A DNA stretch of 64,000 bases, from contig NZ_LT992558.1 in assembly GCF_900258435.1 (NCBI RefSeq), forward strand, positions 252,721 to 316,720, given 5' to 3'. The notes beneath the pieces were generated by a model. The model was not told the origin of the DNA and ran no database searches. It saw nothing but the letters and a program-made list of their open reading frames with translations. Made by a program: the position numbers and the translations under genes. Of the stretch, positions 1 through 10,013 are shown in pieces. The stretch comes from Carnobacterium divergens (GTDB lineage Bacteria > Bacillota > Bacilli > Lactobacillales > Carnobacteriaceae). Numbering within the stretch: position 1 is the first letter of the stretch; each line of letters starts with the position of its first letter.

Positions 1-14
1 TTGACAACTTCTAT

Positions 15-43
15 ATATTAGCACGTTTAGAAGTTTGTGTCAA
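15..43 (-). promoter_or_regulatory. promoter P2 of a probable rRNA operon off the left edge
   Basis: On the minus strand a -35 TTGACA (38-43) is separated by exactly 17 bases from a -10 TAATAT (15-20). It is the downstream member of a tandem pair, and transcription leaves the window at its left end. Two strong near-consensus promoters about 86 bases apart with no ORF between them and the window edge are the usual arrangement before 16S rRNA in Firmicutes. No rRNA sequence is visible, so the target is inferred. Confidence 0.7.
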
Positions 44-100
44 CAACTTTTTTAATTTTCTTTTTCGCTAAGTTGTTGTTACGTCCTAGCGACATGTATA

Positions 101-129
101 AATATAACAGGTATATCAAGGTTCGTCAA
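101..129 (-). promoter_or_regulatory. promoter P1 of a probable rRNA operon off the left edge
   Basis: On the minus strand a -35 TTGACG (124-129) and a -10 TATATT (101-106) have a 17-base spacer. It points the same way as P2. The remaining gene-free stretch, about 130-321, is AT-rich; I see no further gene, hairpin or RNA in it. Confidence 0.65.
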
Positions 130-321
130 CACTTTTTGTTAAAAAAATAAAAGAATTTCAAAAACATGAACAATTTAATCTATTCTATTTATTAGGTTAT
201 GATTTAGCAAGTTAAAACGAACTAAAATCAAACATACTCACGATATAGTTCGTCTTACCTCTCAATTATTTTCTTTATTTATTTATGAATAAAAATTGAT
301 TTCTATTTTTAAATATACATT

Positions 322-945
322 TTAGCTTAAATGATCTGTATCATCCCATTTTATCAAGGTTGTCGTTGTATTTTTAACTTCTAAAACAGAAATACTTGTA
401 TTACTCATTAGACCATTTGATCGGATATCTTTAATTTCTGCTCCTAAAAGACTTTGGATGATTGCTGTTAATGTTACTCCATGAGCAACAAATAATAAAT
501 TTTCATCTGAATGTTCTTTCAATGCAGTATGAATTACATTTAAGCTACGTTCAATTAAGGATGGATATGTTTCGCCACCAAAATTAGTTGGATTGTACTT
601 TTCAGGTTGTTCTCTTAAATGATGGAACTCTTCTGGTTCAGTTTCTAAGGCATATGAAAAATGCTTGCCTTCCCATTCGCCAAAACCAAACTCTCTCAAG
701 TCCTTTTCTTCTATTAAAGGGATACTTTCTTCTCTTTCAGCTAAAATTAATTTAGCTGTATCTTTTGCACGCTTTTGTGGGCTTACATAGATTTGTTTAA
801 ATTCTATATTTTTTAAGGCTTTCCCTGTTAAAGTCGCGTCTTTTAATGATTCTTCTAAAAGGGCTGAATCCCCGGTTCCTCCTTGGAAACGTCCGTCTAG
901 ATTCCATTCTGTTTTTCCATGTCTAACAAAATACAATTTTGTCAT
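322..945 (-). CDS. histidine phosphatase family protein (phosphoglycerate mutase-like)
   Basis: A 207-residue cytosolic protein of the histidine phosphatase superfamily. The N-terminal RHG motif (R8-H9-G10) supplies the phospho-accepting histidine, and the second catalytic histidine is in FVAHG (H155). These enzymes remove phosphate from small metabolites or proteins. The length fits the GpmB/CobC-like branch rather than glycolytic dPGM, which is longer, so the substrate cannot be named. The start is supported by an AGGAGTG ribosome site. It lies downstream of msrA on the same strand, but a terminator separates the two, so it is probably transcribed alone. Confidence 0.85.
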   Translation of the reverse strand: MTKLYFVRHGKTEWNLDGRFQGGTGDSALLEESLKDATLTGKALKNIEFKQIYVSPQKRAKDTAKLILAEREESIPLIEEKDLREFGFGEWEGKHFSYALETEPEEFHHLREQPEKYNPTNFGGETYPSLIERSLNVIHTALKEHSDENLLFVAHGVTLTAIIQSLLGAEIKDIRSNGLMSNTSISVLEVKNTTTTLIKWDDTDHLS

Positions 946-1020
946 TTCATCACACTCCTATTTTCTACTCTTTAGTCTATCACAATTTTTCAGTATCTTG
1001 AAATGAACTATATATAGAAG

Positions 1021-1055
1021 GAAAAATAAAAAGAAGATAATTAACTTATCTTCTT
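1021..1055 (-). terminator. intrinsic terminator after msrA
   Basis: A perfect 10-bp inverted repeat (AAGAAGATAA at 1031-1040, complement at 1046-1055) with a 5-base loop. On the minus strand it is followed by a U-rich tract (plus-strand A-run 1022-1032). Confidence 0.8.
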
Positions 1056-1062
1056 TACTACT

Positions 1063-1596
1063 TTATTTCCAGTTTTCTTCAAGAAATGGACCTCGTCCTG
1101 AACCTTGTCGGTAACCGTTATAGTGAGAGGGATTTTTTTTGTAATAGTCTTGGTGGTAGTCTTCAGCTGGATAGAATGGTTTAGCAGGTTCTATCGTTGT
1201 TACTATTGGCGCTTTAAAACGGCCACTTTCAGCTAGTGCTTGTTTGGATGCTTCTGCAACCTTTCGTTGTTCTTCATTTAAATAAAATATGACAGGTCGA
1301 TAGGATGAACCTCTATCTGCAAATTGACCGCTGGCATCTGTCGGATCGGTTTGTCTCCAATAAATTTCAACTAATTGCTGATAGCTAAAAATTGTCGGAT
1401 CGAAGGTAATCTCAACAGCTTCTGTATGTCCTGTGGTTTCGCTACAAACTTCTCGATAAGTTGGTGCCGTCGTATGACCTCCTGTATAACCTGCCACTAC
1501 AGAAACAATACCAGGCTCTGTATCAAAAGGTTTTATCATGCACCAAAAACAGCCTCCAGCAAATATTGCTTTTTCTAATTGTTTTTCACTCATCAT
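1063..1596 (-). CDS. msrA: peptide-methionine (S)-S-oxide reductase MsrA
   Basis: Reduces the S-epimer of methionine sulfoxide in proteins and free methionine, repairing oxidative damage in the cytosol. The catalytic signature GGCFWC carries the reactive cysteine C16, and the C-terminal [10 protein letters not shown] region is also typical. The 177 residues match the single-domain family; there is no MsrB fusion. Two ATG codons stand in tandem at the start (MMSEKQ) behind an AAAGGGG ribosome site; either could be used. It has its own promoter and its own terminator, so it is a monocistronic gene. Confidence 0.95.
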   Translation of the reverse strand: MMSEKQLEKAIFAGGCFWCMIKPFDTEPGIVSVVAGYTGGHTTAPTYREVCSETTGHTEAVEITFDPTIFSYQQLVEIYWRQTDPTDASGQFADRGSSYRPVIFYLNEEQRKVAEASKQALAESGRFKAPIVTTIEPAKPFYPAEDYHQDYYKKNPSHYNGYRQGSGRGPFLEENWK

Positions 1597-1629
1597 ACTA
1601 CCCCTTTCTTCTATATAAATAACAATTTA

Positions 1630-1657
1630 AGTATAGCATCTTAAGAGTAAGTGACAA
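1630..1657 (-). promoter_or_regulatory. msrA promoter
   Basis: Minus-strand -35 TTGTCA (1652-1657), 16-base spacer, -10 TATACT (1630-1635) with an extended TGC directly before the -10. It sits about 35 bases upstream of the msrA start. Confidence 0.65.
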
Positions 1658-1686
1658 TGAATTCGCCTTGATAAAAATAAGTGACC

Positions 1687-1725
1687 TAAAAAAAACTCCC
1701 TCTCCTTATTAAAAGGAAAGAGAGT
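1687..1725 (-). terminator. intrinsic terminator after serS
   Basis: Minus-strand hairpin with arms ACTCTCTTTCCTT and AAGGAGAGGGAGT (plus-strand span 1695-1725), followed by a run of eight U. It lies just after the serS stop codon. Confidence 0.85.
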
Positions 1726-1737
1726 CTTCGGTAATAA

Positions 1738-3018
1738 TTATTTTGGTTTACGGATTTCTGTAACGCCACCCATATAAGGAACTAATACTTCTGGAATTTT
1801 GACTGATCCATCTGCTTGTTGGTAGTTTTCTAAAATTGCTGCAAATGTTCTTCCTACTGCTAAACCTGATCCGTTTAACGTATGAACATAGTCTGTTTTT
1901 CCTTCGTCATTGCGGTAACGAATCATCCCACGGCGCGCTTGGAAATCTTCACAGTTTGAACATGAGCTAATTTCACGGAAAGTTTCTTGTGCTGGGATCC
2001 AAACCTCTAAATCATACGTTTTAGCAGCTGAAAAACCCATGTCTCCTGTACATAAAGCCAATACTCGGTATGGCAAATTCAATTTTTGTAAAACTGTTTC
2101 GGCATCATGAGTCATTTTTTCTAATTCATCATATGACGTTTCAGGCTTACTGAATTTTACCATCTCTACTTTATTAAATTGATGTAAACGGATTAACCCA
2201 CGAGTATCACGTCCTGCGCTACCTGCTTCTGAACGGAATGCAGGGCTTAGAGCTGTAAAATAAACAGGCAATTGTTCAGTTGGGATAAATTCATCACGGT
2301 AATAGTTAGTTAAGGTAATTTCTGCTGTTGAAATCATCGTTAAATCTTCGTTTTCAATCTGGAAAACATCTTCTTTGAACTTTGGAAATTGACCTGTTCC
2401 AAACATTGATCTACTATTAGCTAAATAAGGAGTTAACATCTCTTGGTAACCATGTTCCCCAGTGTGTAAATCTAGCATAAAATTATACAAGGCACGTTCC
2501 AGTCTTGCTCCTAGCCCTTTGTAATATACAAAGCGACTTCCTGATACTTTCGCTCCACGTTCAAAATCTAATATATCTAATTCTTCAGCAATATCCCAGT
2601 GGGCTTTTGGTTCAAAATCAAATGTAGCAGGTTCGCTCCAACGGCGTACTTCTACATTATCCTCTTCATCTTTACCGATTGGTACAGAATCATTAGGTAG
2701 ATTCGGCAATCCTGCAGCAATTTCATTAATGCTTTCATCAATAGCTGTTAATTCTTCATCTAATCCTTTTATTTTATCGCCAACTTCACGCATTTCTGTA
2801 ATTTTATCATCTGCATTTTCCTTGTTACGTTTTAACGTTGCAATCGCACCTGATACTTCATTACGGTATTTTTTTAAATTTTCAGTTTCGACAATTAATT
2901 CACGACGCTTATTGTCTAATAGGACAAAATTTTCTAATAATTCTTTTTTTACACCTCTAGTTGCTAATTTTGCTTCTACGGTTGTAAAGTCACTTCTTAA
3001 ACGTTTAATATCTAACAT
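1738..3018 (-). CDS. serS: seryl-tRNA synthetase
   Basis: Class II aminoacyl-tRNA synthetase that charges tRNA-Ser; also serves selenocysteine tRNA in organisms that have one. The first 100 or so residues are a charged, helical region matching the long antiparallel coiled-coil arm that grips the long variable arm of tRNA-Ser. Motif 2 ([15 protein letters not shown]) and motif 3 ([14 protein letters not shown]) of the catalytic core are intact. The length of 426 residues is normal. Its 5' leader is a T-box, so expression should rise when uncharged tRNA-Ser accumulates. It is a single-gene unit between promoter, T-box and terminator. Confidence 0.97.
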   Translation of the reverse strand: MLDIKRLRSDFTTVEAKLATRGVKKELLENFVLLDNKRRELIVETENLKKYRNEVSGAIATLKRNKENADDKITEMREVGDKIKGLDEELTAIDESINEIAAGLPNLPNDSVPIGKDEEDNVEVRRWSEPATFDFEPKAHWDIAEELDILDFERGAKVSGSRFVYYKGLGARLERALYNFMLDLHTGEHGYQEMLTPYLANSRSMFGTGQFPKFKEDVFQIENEDLTMISTAEITLTNYYRDEFIPTEQLPVYFTALSPAFRSEAGSAGRDTRGLIRLHQFNKVEMVKFSKPETSYDELEKMTHDAETVLQKLNLPYRVLALCTGDMGFSAAKTYDLEVWIPAQETFREISSCSNCEDFQARRGMIRYRNDEGKTDYVHTLNGSGLAVGRTFAAILENYQQADGSVKIPEVLVPYMGGVTEIRKPK

Positions 3019-3047
3019 GGTTCATCTTCCTTTCTGTTTTTAATAAA

Positions 3048-3338
3048 AATAAAAAGAGCCCTTCCATCCACATATACACTTATGGGACGAAATGGCTCGA
3101 AAATTCGCGGTACCACCCAAATTTAGACACACTACAACATGTATCTACACTCAATAACAGTTTGATAACGGACTGATTCCGAAACAATTTGGGCCAAATG
3201 GGTTCATTGTTTACTTCGCGTGAGGGATTCAAAAAAACAAACCATCAGTTTTCACCAACCACTGACTCTCTACTTGTATTTATTTGATTTACTATGTCAC
3301 GCTACTGACGTTCGACTTTATTTACTTTCTGTGTTCTT
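3048..3338 (-). promoter_or_regulatory. T-box leader (serine) of serS
   Basis: The minus-strand leader has the conserved T-box core GGTGGTACCGCG (plus 3106-3118), an AGTA element followed by AGAGAG and a GGTTGGTG element in Stem I, and a terminal GAGCC/GGCTC terminator hairpin (3055-3099) with a U-run. Two serine triplets could be the specifier: TCC in GAATCCCTC, or AGT in GCGAAGTAAAC. I cannot decide between them without folding. Uncharged tRNA-Ser should stabilise the antiterminator and allow serS transcription. Confidence 0.9.
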
Positions 3339-3367
3339 ATCATACCTAAGTAACGAGAAAAATGCAA
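3339..3367 (-). promoter_or_regulatory. serS T-box promoter
   Basis: Minus-strand -35 TTGCAT (3362-3367), 17-base spacer, -10 TATGAT (3339-3344), directly upstream of the T-box leader. Confidence 0.6.
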
Positions 3368-3413
3368 TCTAAAAATCTATTTTCAAAAATTTATCCTACC
3401 TAAACTTTTCCAA

Positions 3414-3444
3414 TAAAAAAAAGCAACCTTTTTAACTGGTTGCT
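3414..3444 (-). terminator. intrinsic terminator after the D,D-carboxypeptidase gene
   Basis: Minus-strand hairpin AGCAACC/GGTTGCT (3422-3444) followed by eight U, 12 bases past the stop codon. Confidence 0.85.
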
Positions 3445-3455
3445 CCTTCTAATGA

Positions 3456-4781
3456 TTAAAATAAATTAGTGAAAAAAGATTTAATTCCTCGGCCTGTTAA
3501 AACAAAGAAATTAGCTTTTTCAACTTCTGATGCTGTTACTACTTTTACTTCTTGTCCTGTCGCACCGTTGATATAGCCTAAAGTATCGTTAATTGGTGCT
3601 ACTTGAGCTGTTCCAACTTCCATTCCTTTTTTAATAGGAGCTACTAATTCTTTATCGTCATTCAGTAAGCCTTCTTTTTCAGTGTAGGTCACTTTTAAAT
3701 TCTTAACATCTGTATCTTTTTGAACGATCGCGTTTACGTTAGCATCCATTACTAATTTCACACTATCTTCTTTCCCTTTTGCTACGTTAATAGCTTTTAA
3801 AGCTTTATTTGTGTCACCTTTTTTGACTAATTCTTTCATTTCAAAATTATCAAAAGCGTAATCCATCATTTTAGCTGTTTCTTCAAAACGAGCACCTTTA
3901 TTCGTTTGGCCATCGCCTGCATTCATTACAACAGTAATAACTCTCATGCCATTTTCTTCAGCAGTTCCAGTAAAACAGGCCCCTGCAAAATCAGTTGTTC
4001 CGGTTTTTAATCCATCGACGTTGTCACGTGCATAAATTAAGCCAGGTAACATCCAGTTCCAGTTTTCCATATGAATCTCATCCGACGTTCCTTTTCTGAA
4101 GTCTAAAGTTGGAATTTTCGCTGTTTCGATTATTTCTGGGAAATCGTTTAATAAATGTTGCGCAACAATTGCCATATCACGTGCTGTCATCATATTTTCA
4201 TCTGTTTCGGCACTTCCTGGATAAATATTGCCGTTTAAGTCAGAGTTTGTTAACCCTGTCGCGTTTACTAAATGAATGTCTTCTGCTTTTGCTCCCCATG
4301 AAATAACTTTTTCACGCATCGCATCAACAAATTGTGGTTCACTTCCTGAAACAGCTTGTGCCAAACTGATGGCAGCTGCGTTAGCGGAGTAAATCGCCAT
4401 TGCTTCATACAATTCTTTTACGGTATATTGCTCACCTAATCGTAATGGAACATTTGATAATTCAGAATTTTGACTTGTTTTGTAGCTGTACTCATCAATG
4501 GTGATTTTTTGATCCCATTTTAATTTTCCGTCTTTAATGGCTTCTAAAACTAAGTATTCTGTAATCATTTTAGTCATTGATGCAATGCCTAATTTTTCAT
4601 CGCCATTTTTGTTCACTAATACTTTTCCTGTCTTCGCTTCAATTGCAAATGCAGCTGCCGCATTGATTTCTGGTGCTTCAGCAGCTGAAGCTGTTTGAGC
4701 GCCCATCATGAACGATGGAAAAATAGTTCCTATCATTAATGCTACAGCAAAAATTATGCCGTATTTATTTATTTTTTTCAT
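3456..4781 (-). CDS. dacA: serine-type D-Ala-D-Ala carboxypeptidase (PBP5/DacA family)
   Basis: Low-molecular-weight penicillin-binding protein that removes the terminal D-alanine from peptidoglycan pentapeptides outside the cell. I use the start at 4781 because a GAGGAG site stands 9 bases before it; an upstream in-frame ATG lacks one. This gives a 441-residue precursor with an N-terminal signal peptide ending near ASAAEA. The catalytic SMTK tetrad is S68-K71; the second motif reads SAN and the third KTG (in DGLKTGTT). A C-terminal beta domain ends in an amphipathic helix (GRGIKSFFTNLF) that would hold it on the outer membrane face. It lies just downstream of a two-component system but has its own probable promoter. 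Confidence 0.93.
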   Translation of the reverse strand: MKKINKYGIIFAVALMIGTIFPSFMMGAQTASAAEAPEINAAAAFAIEAKTGKVLVNKNGDEKLGIASMTKMITEYLVLEAIKDGKLKWDQKITIDEYSYKTSQNSELSNVPLRLGEQYTVKELYEAMAIYSANAAAISLAQAVSGSEPQFVDAMREKVISWGAKAEDIHLVNATGLTNSDLNGNIYPGSAETDENMMTARDMAIVAQHLLNDFPEIIETAKIPTLDFRKGTSDEIHMENWNWMLPGLIYARDNVDGLKTGTTDFAGACFTGTAEENGMRVITVVMNAGDGQTNKGARFEETAKMMDYAFDNFEMKELVKKGDTNKALKAINVAKGKEDSVKLVMDANVNAIVQKDTDVKNLKVTYTEKEGLLNDDKELVAPIKKGMEVGTAQVAPINDTLGYINGATGQEVKVVTASEVEKANFFVLTGRGIKSFFTNLF

Positions 4782-4821
4782 GTAATAAATTCTCCTCAAT
4801 ATCGTTTTTATTGACTTCTCT

Positions 4822-4850
4822 ATGTTAGCGAAATTATCGCTAAAAAACAA
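4822..4850 (-). promoter_or_regulatory. candidate dacA promoter
   Basis: Minus-strand -35 TTGTTT (4845-4850), 17-base spacer, -10 TAACAT (4822-4827). It is a moderate match and lies between the kinase terminator and the dacA ribosome site. Confidence 0.45.
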
Positions 4851-4895
4851 GTTTTTTTGTGAAATTAAACGGACTCTTTTTATCTTTTAAAACAA

Positions 4896-4936
4896 ATTAA
4901 AAAGCTAAGATTAATCTTGCTATTCTTAGCTTTTTA
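4896..4936. terminator. bidirectional hairpin after the sensor kinase gene
   Basis: Long inverted repeat TAAAAAGCTAAGA (4898-4910) and TCTTAGCTTTTTA (4924-4936). U-rich flanks on both strands make it usable in either direction, but the only gene ending here is the minus-strand kinase. Confidence 0.75.
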
Positions 4937-4944
4937 AACTAAAT

Positions 4945-4974
4945 TGATTCACGTGAAACATTATTTTGTTTCAC
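4945..4974. promoter_or_regulatory. parS-like site with an extra half-site
   Basis: TGATTCACGTGAAACA (4945-4960) differs from the parS consensus TGTTTCACGTGAAACA at one base. Six bases later a further half-site TGTTTCAC (4967-4974) forms the everted pair GTGAAACA-N6-TGTTTCAC. It overlaps the 3' end of the kinase gene, about 35 kb left of the origin. ParB is encoded in this window, which makes a parS role likely. Confidence 0.7.
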
Positions 4975-6097
4975 TGTTTTGTACTTGTTTTAGTGGTAAG
5001 TGCAACACAAAACGGGTTAAGTCTTTATCTGATTTCGCATAAATGTACCCGCCATGTAGTGCGACGATACTTTGTGCAATCGCTAAGCCTAAGCCTGTTC
5101 CGCCTGTTTCTTGTGAACGTGATTCTTCTACGCGATAAAAACGATCAAATAATTGGTTTAATGAAGCTTCTGGAATTTCTGGCCCATCGTTGCTGACTGA
5201 AATAATGACTTCTTTCCCTACTTTTTGTGCTTCAATACTGATTTTTTTACCGCCAACGCCATATTTTAATGCATTGGAAATCAAATTGTTAAAAACACGT
5301 ACAATTTTTTCGGTATCAGCTTCCATCATAATTTCAGAGTCTGGTTGAATCACTTCAATGACCATATTTTTTTTCTTAGCATCTAATTCAAAATCAGCTG
5401 CTAATTGCTCTAATAGTTTTACCATGTCAAACTGGGTAAGATTTAATGGTGTTGTATGTTGACGAACTTTTGTGTACTCAAATAGATCTTCAACTAAGAT
5501 TTTCATTTGTTTGGCTTTAATGTATGCTGTATGTGTGTATTTTAGAAGTTCCTCTTGACTTTGATATTGTTTATCCTCGATTAATCCCAAATAACCAATA
5601 ATAGAAGTTAAAGGCGTGCGGATATCATGAGAGACGTTCGTAATCAGCTCATCTTTCGATTGCTCAATCTTACGCTCTTCTTCCATTGCGCTCACGGTAC
5701 TATCCACTAACACATGGATACTGTCGATAACTTTATTCATGTCGCCACTTAATTCAAAAGGAATGCGATGATCGTAATGACCTTCTGCAATGTAATGCAA
5801 CTCGCTAATAACATGACGTAATTGCATTTGTTTGTAACGACGTTTTAAGCGCCAGAATAAAACAATCATTGCCACAATAACTAACAGAGTAACAAAAATC
5901 AATTTGTATGAGTGAACTTGGCGTTCTCCAATTGTAAATGAATTTTTAAAAATCCAAATATTATTGACTAGGTCTGGTGAGGTGTACACAAAGCGATCAA
6001 AAATGATTAAAACAGCTAAATAGAGTAAGTAAATCAAACCTACTGTAATAAATCCTTCAAATATCAATTCGCTTTTTTCTTTTCTAGTTAACTTCAA
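4961..6097 (-). CDS. two-component sensor histidine kinase (VanS-like architecture)
   Basis: Membrane histidine kinase of 378 residues: transmembrane segments near 12-33 and 66-83 enclose a short extracellular loop of about 32 residues, followed by a HAMP-like linker (about 84-140), a dimerization domain with phospho-acceptor H157 in NVSHDIRTPL, and an ATPase domain with N box (NNLISNALKYG) and G boxes (GTGLGLAI). The small loop suggests it senses something in or at the membrane. The paired regulator gene lies 49 bases upstream, so the two are cotranscribed. The kinase core resembles VanS-type enzymes and the next gene is a D,D-carboxypeptidase, so a cell-envelope signal is plausible but unproven. 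Confidence 0.88.
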   Translation of the reverse strand: MKLTRKEKSELIFEGFITVGLIYLLYLAVLIIFDRFVYTSPDLVNNIWIFKNSFTIGERQVHSYKLIFVTLLVIVAMIVLFWRLKRRYKQMQLRHVISELHYIAEGHYDHRIPFELSGDMNKVIDSIHVLVDSTVSAMEEERKIEQSKDELITNVSHDIRTPLTSIIGYLGLIEDKQYQSQEELLKYTHTAYIKAKQMKILVEDLFEYTKVRQHTTPLNLTQFDMVKLLEQLAADFELDAKKKNMVIEVIQPDSEIMMEADTEKIVRVFNNLISNALKYGVGGKKISIEAQKVGKEVIISVSNDGPEIPEASLNQLFDRFYRVEESRSQETGGTGLGLAIAQSIVALHGGYIYAKSDKDLTRFVLHLPLKQVQNSETK

Positions 6098-6146
6098 CTT
6101 TTTGTTTCATCTCCTCAATCATAGAACTGGTTGCCAAGTACAAATT

Positions 6147-6836
6147 TTATCGATCTTCGATTTTATAACCTACGCCCCAAACAGTTTGTACGACTTTTTC
6201 GCCATCAGTTGCTTCTTCGATTTTGTCGCGCAAATGGCTCACATGAACCATGACTGTTTTAGCTGATACTAAGCTTTCTTGTTGCCAGACGCGTTCAAAA
6301 ATTTCATCTGCACTAAAAACGCGATTTGGGTGGCTAGCTAGTAAGTGCAAGATTCCAAATTCTAAGGCAGTTAATTGGATTGATTTTCCATGAATCGTTG
6401 TGACTTCATGTGAATCTTTTTGAATAATTAGCGGACCGATTTCTAGAACATCTGGTTCGTCTTGTGTCACTTGATAATTGCTTCTTCTTAATAATGATTT
6501 GATACGTGCCATGACTTCCAAAGGGTTAAAAGGTTTGGCTACGTAATCGTCTGCTCCAGTAATCAATCCTTGGATTTTATCCATATCGGTTGTTTTCGCA
6601 CTTAACATTAAAACAGGCATTTGCGAGTCTTTGCGTAATGCTTTAACTACTTCGATTCCATCCATTTTAGGCATCATCACATCTAACACCATTAAGTCGA
6701 TATCTGGTGTGGTCATAATTTTTGTCATTGCTTCTTTGCCGTTATATGCTTTTTCAACTTCATAGCCTTCATTTTTTATATAGATACTTAATAATTCAAC
6801 AATCTCTTTATCATCATCAACGACTAATATTTTCAT
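6147..6836 (-). CDS. OmpR/PhoB-family response regulator (VanR-like)
   Basis: A 229-residue DNA-binding response regulator. The receiver domain (about 1-118) has the acidic triad DDD near residues 7-9, phosphorylated D52 and conserved K101 in VAKPF. A winged-helix output domain follows (about 130-228), ending with HVSHLRDKIE and the VWGVGYKIE hairpin. It starts the operon with the sensor kinase downstream, and an AAGGAG site precedes its ATG. Targets are unknown; the adjacent carboxypeptidase and the Tim44-like secreted protein on either side are candidates. Confidence 0.9.
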   Translation of the reverse strand: MKILVVDDDKEIVELLSIYIKNEGYEVEKAYNGKEAMTKIMTTPDIDLMVLDVMMPKMDGIEVVKALRKDSQMPVLMLSAKTTDMDKIQGLITGADDYVAKPFNPLEVMARIKSLLRRSNYQVTQDEPDVLEIGPLIIQKDSHEVTTIHGKSIQLTALEFGILHLLASHPNRVFSADEIFERVWQQESLVSAKTVMVHVSHLRDKIEEATDGEKVVQTVWGVGYKIEDR

Positions 6837-6950
6837 AATAGTTCTCCTTGTATGGCGGTTTATTTTTAATTCTTTCTTCTATCATAACAGAAAGTACTAA
6901 AGTTTTTGTTAAATATCTACTGATTATTGGTTAAACTAACGAAACAAACC

Positions 6951-7586
6951 TTATTGAATAGAAACGACAACCCATTCATTTTTGATATCTTTGCTAAATA
7001 TCCAAGTTTGAGAAATCATTCCTTTTTCATAGCGACGACCACTAATCAATTTGTCCGTAACCGCATCTACAGTGTAGTCAATCAAACTGGCTTCAATTTT
7101 AACTGAAAACTTCTGATCTTTTTCAATCATTTTAAAATGATGTATTTTTTTGACTCTTACATTTAATACATAGTTTCGAAGATCCTCTTTTCTCATTTCC
7201 ACCAACATTCGTTGATGGTCAAGGTATAAATCTTGTGAATAGTAGCTCCTCGCTAACTCCAATTTATCTTTAGTCCACGCATTTTGAATCGAACAAAAAG
7301 CCTCTTCAATGCGCTTGCTGATTGCATGTTCGATCGTTCCATCATTATTTTTTTGATTAGATTTGAATAAATAGGAAATCCCATATCCTATTATTAAGAG
7401 TATGGCTGCGCCTGCAGACATTTCTCCATCTGAAGAATCGTCTGAATAATTAGTGTCATTTCCATTATAGCTGTTTCCCCCATCATAGTATGTAGCATCT
7501 CCTCCACCAGCTACAGCCGAAGCCACTATCGGCATATTGATGAGCAGACTTACACAGACAACTAAAAAGCTAAGTATTTTTTTCAA
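6951..7586 (-). CDS. secreted/membrane protein with a C-terminal Tim44-like domain
   Basis: I start at a TTG (7586) because GGAGGGGG stands 7 bases before it and the resulting protein begins with a clear signal peptide (KKILSFLVVCVSLLI...ASA). The 211-residue product has a Gly/Asn/Tyr/Asp-rich low-complexity stretch after the signal, a single transmembrane segment (AGAAILLIIGYGISYLF) and a C-terminal alpha/beta domain of about 130 residues. That domain resembles the bacterial Tim44-like/MBA1 family (AWTKDKLELARSYYS, ending in WVVVSIQ). Function unknown. It lies upstream of the regulator on the same strand but about 110 bases away. Confidence 0.65.
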   Translation of the reverse strand: MKKILSFLVVCVSLLINMPIVASAVAGGGDATYYDGGNSYNGNDTNYSDDSSDGEMSAGAAILLIIGYGISYLFKSNQKNNDGTIEHAISKRIEEAFCSIQNAWTKDKLELARSYYSQDLYLDHQRMLVEMRKEDLRNYVLNVRVKKIHHFKMIEKDQKFSVKIEASLIDYTVDAVTDKLISGRRYEKGMISQTWIFSKDIKNEWVVVSIQ

Positions 7587-7650
7587 ATTTGTTTCCCCCT
7601 CCTTATAAAACTTACATCCATTATAAAGTAACGGACGTTTTATTAAAAGC

Positions 7651-7686
7651 AAAAAAAATCTCTTTTAAATTCAAAGAGATTTTTTT
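7651..7686 (-). terminator. intrinsic terminator after guaB
   Basis: Hairpin AAAAAAATCTCTTT (7652-7665) with its complement at 7673-7686. On the minus strand it ends in a run of U. It is nearly symmetric and could act both ways. Confidence 0.8.
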
Positions 7687-7695
7687 GATTATTAT

Positions 7696-9225
<1,530 letters not shown>

Positions 9226-9234
9226 TTAATTACA

Positions 9235-9263
9235 AAAATAACAGAGAATCTGGCCTTCGTCAA
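9235..9263 (-). promoter_or_regulatory. guaB promoter
   Basis: Minus-strand -35 TTGACG (9258-9263), 17-base spacer, -10 TATTTT (9235-9240). A small AGCC-N5-GGCT hairpin lies just upstream. No purine or guanine riboswitch core is recognisable in the short leader. Confidence 0.6.
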
Positions 9264-9400
9264 GCCTTTATGGCTATGAATTCTCTTACAATTGAAAAAA
9301 ATGTAAAATCACAGACTTTTATGAAAGAAAGATGAGAAAACACTCCGCTTTTTAGGTTTCTTTCTGTCTTATTTCTAACTGTTCCATGTTGTTTTTTTAC

Positions 9401-9850
9401 TTAATAAATTCGTTGTGCCACGTTGCGAACAATTGGACCTGCAACAAAAACTTGCAAAATGAGCGCCACAACAAAATTACGCGCAATCGTAATAGCTAAA
9501 ATCTGATACACCTCTGTGCCAGTAAAACCAAAATGCATAAACGTTGTTAGAGTCGTCATGCAAATACACATACCAAATACCATAAAAAATTGCATTGCAA
9601 AAATTTGCTTCATAATAGGTGCATCGGGTTTCACCATTTTACTTTGCATTGCTTTAGCAAATTTTCCAATTACGAAGAGATCTAATAAAAACCCAATGAT
9701 AAAAATAGGGATAAATCCTTTTAAAATAGTTGTAACAGCCGTCCAGTTGAATCCTACTTGTAAAATGATGTTAAATGCACTCATTAAAAACACCATAACT
9801 CCACACATTAATCCTGTAAAAATAAGCTTTTCTCTTGTGTTCTGATACAT
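9401..9850 (-). CDS. DUF2798 family membrane protein
   Basis: A 149-residue protein with four hydrophobic segments arranged as two similar two-helix halves. The repeated pattern of G/F-rich helix followed by a basic loop fits the DUF2798 family of small integral membrane proteins; function unknown. A GGAGG site stands 10 bases before the ATG. It is bracketed by the guaB promoter region and a terminator, so it is probably a single-gene unit. Confidence 0.7.
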   Translation of the reverse strand: MYQNTREKLIFTGLMCGVMVFLMSAFNIILQVGFNWTAVTTILKGFIPIFIIGFLLDLFVIGKFAKAMQSKMVKPDAPIMKQIFAMQFFMVFGMCICMTTLTTFMHFGFTGTEVYQILAITIARNFVVALILQVFVAGPIVRNVAQRIY

Positions 9851-9953
9851 CGTTCGTTAACCTCCAATTTTTTACTTGCCTATCTAGTGTATCAGTTTCA
9901 ATTTTTCTTCATAAGTTAAGATTTCCTTAAGATTACTAGTAGTTAGCTCCAAC

Positions 9954-9997
9954 AAAAAAACCGCTAAGTCCCGTGAGTACGAGATCTTAGCGGTTTT
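9954..9997 (-). terminator. terminator after the DUF1129 gene
   Basis: Arms AAAACCGCTAAG and CTTAGCGGTTTT (about 9957-9968 and 9986-9997). The minus strand carries a run of at least seven U after the second arm. Confidence 0.85.
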
Positions 9998-10013
9998 AAA
10001 AATAAGCTAGTGG

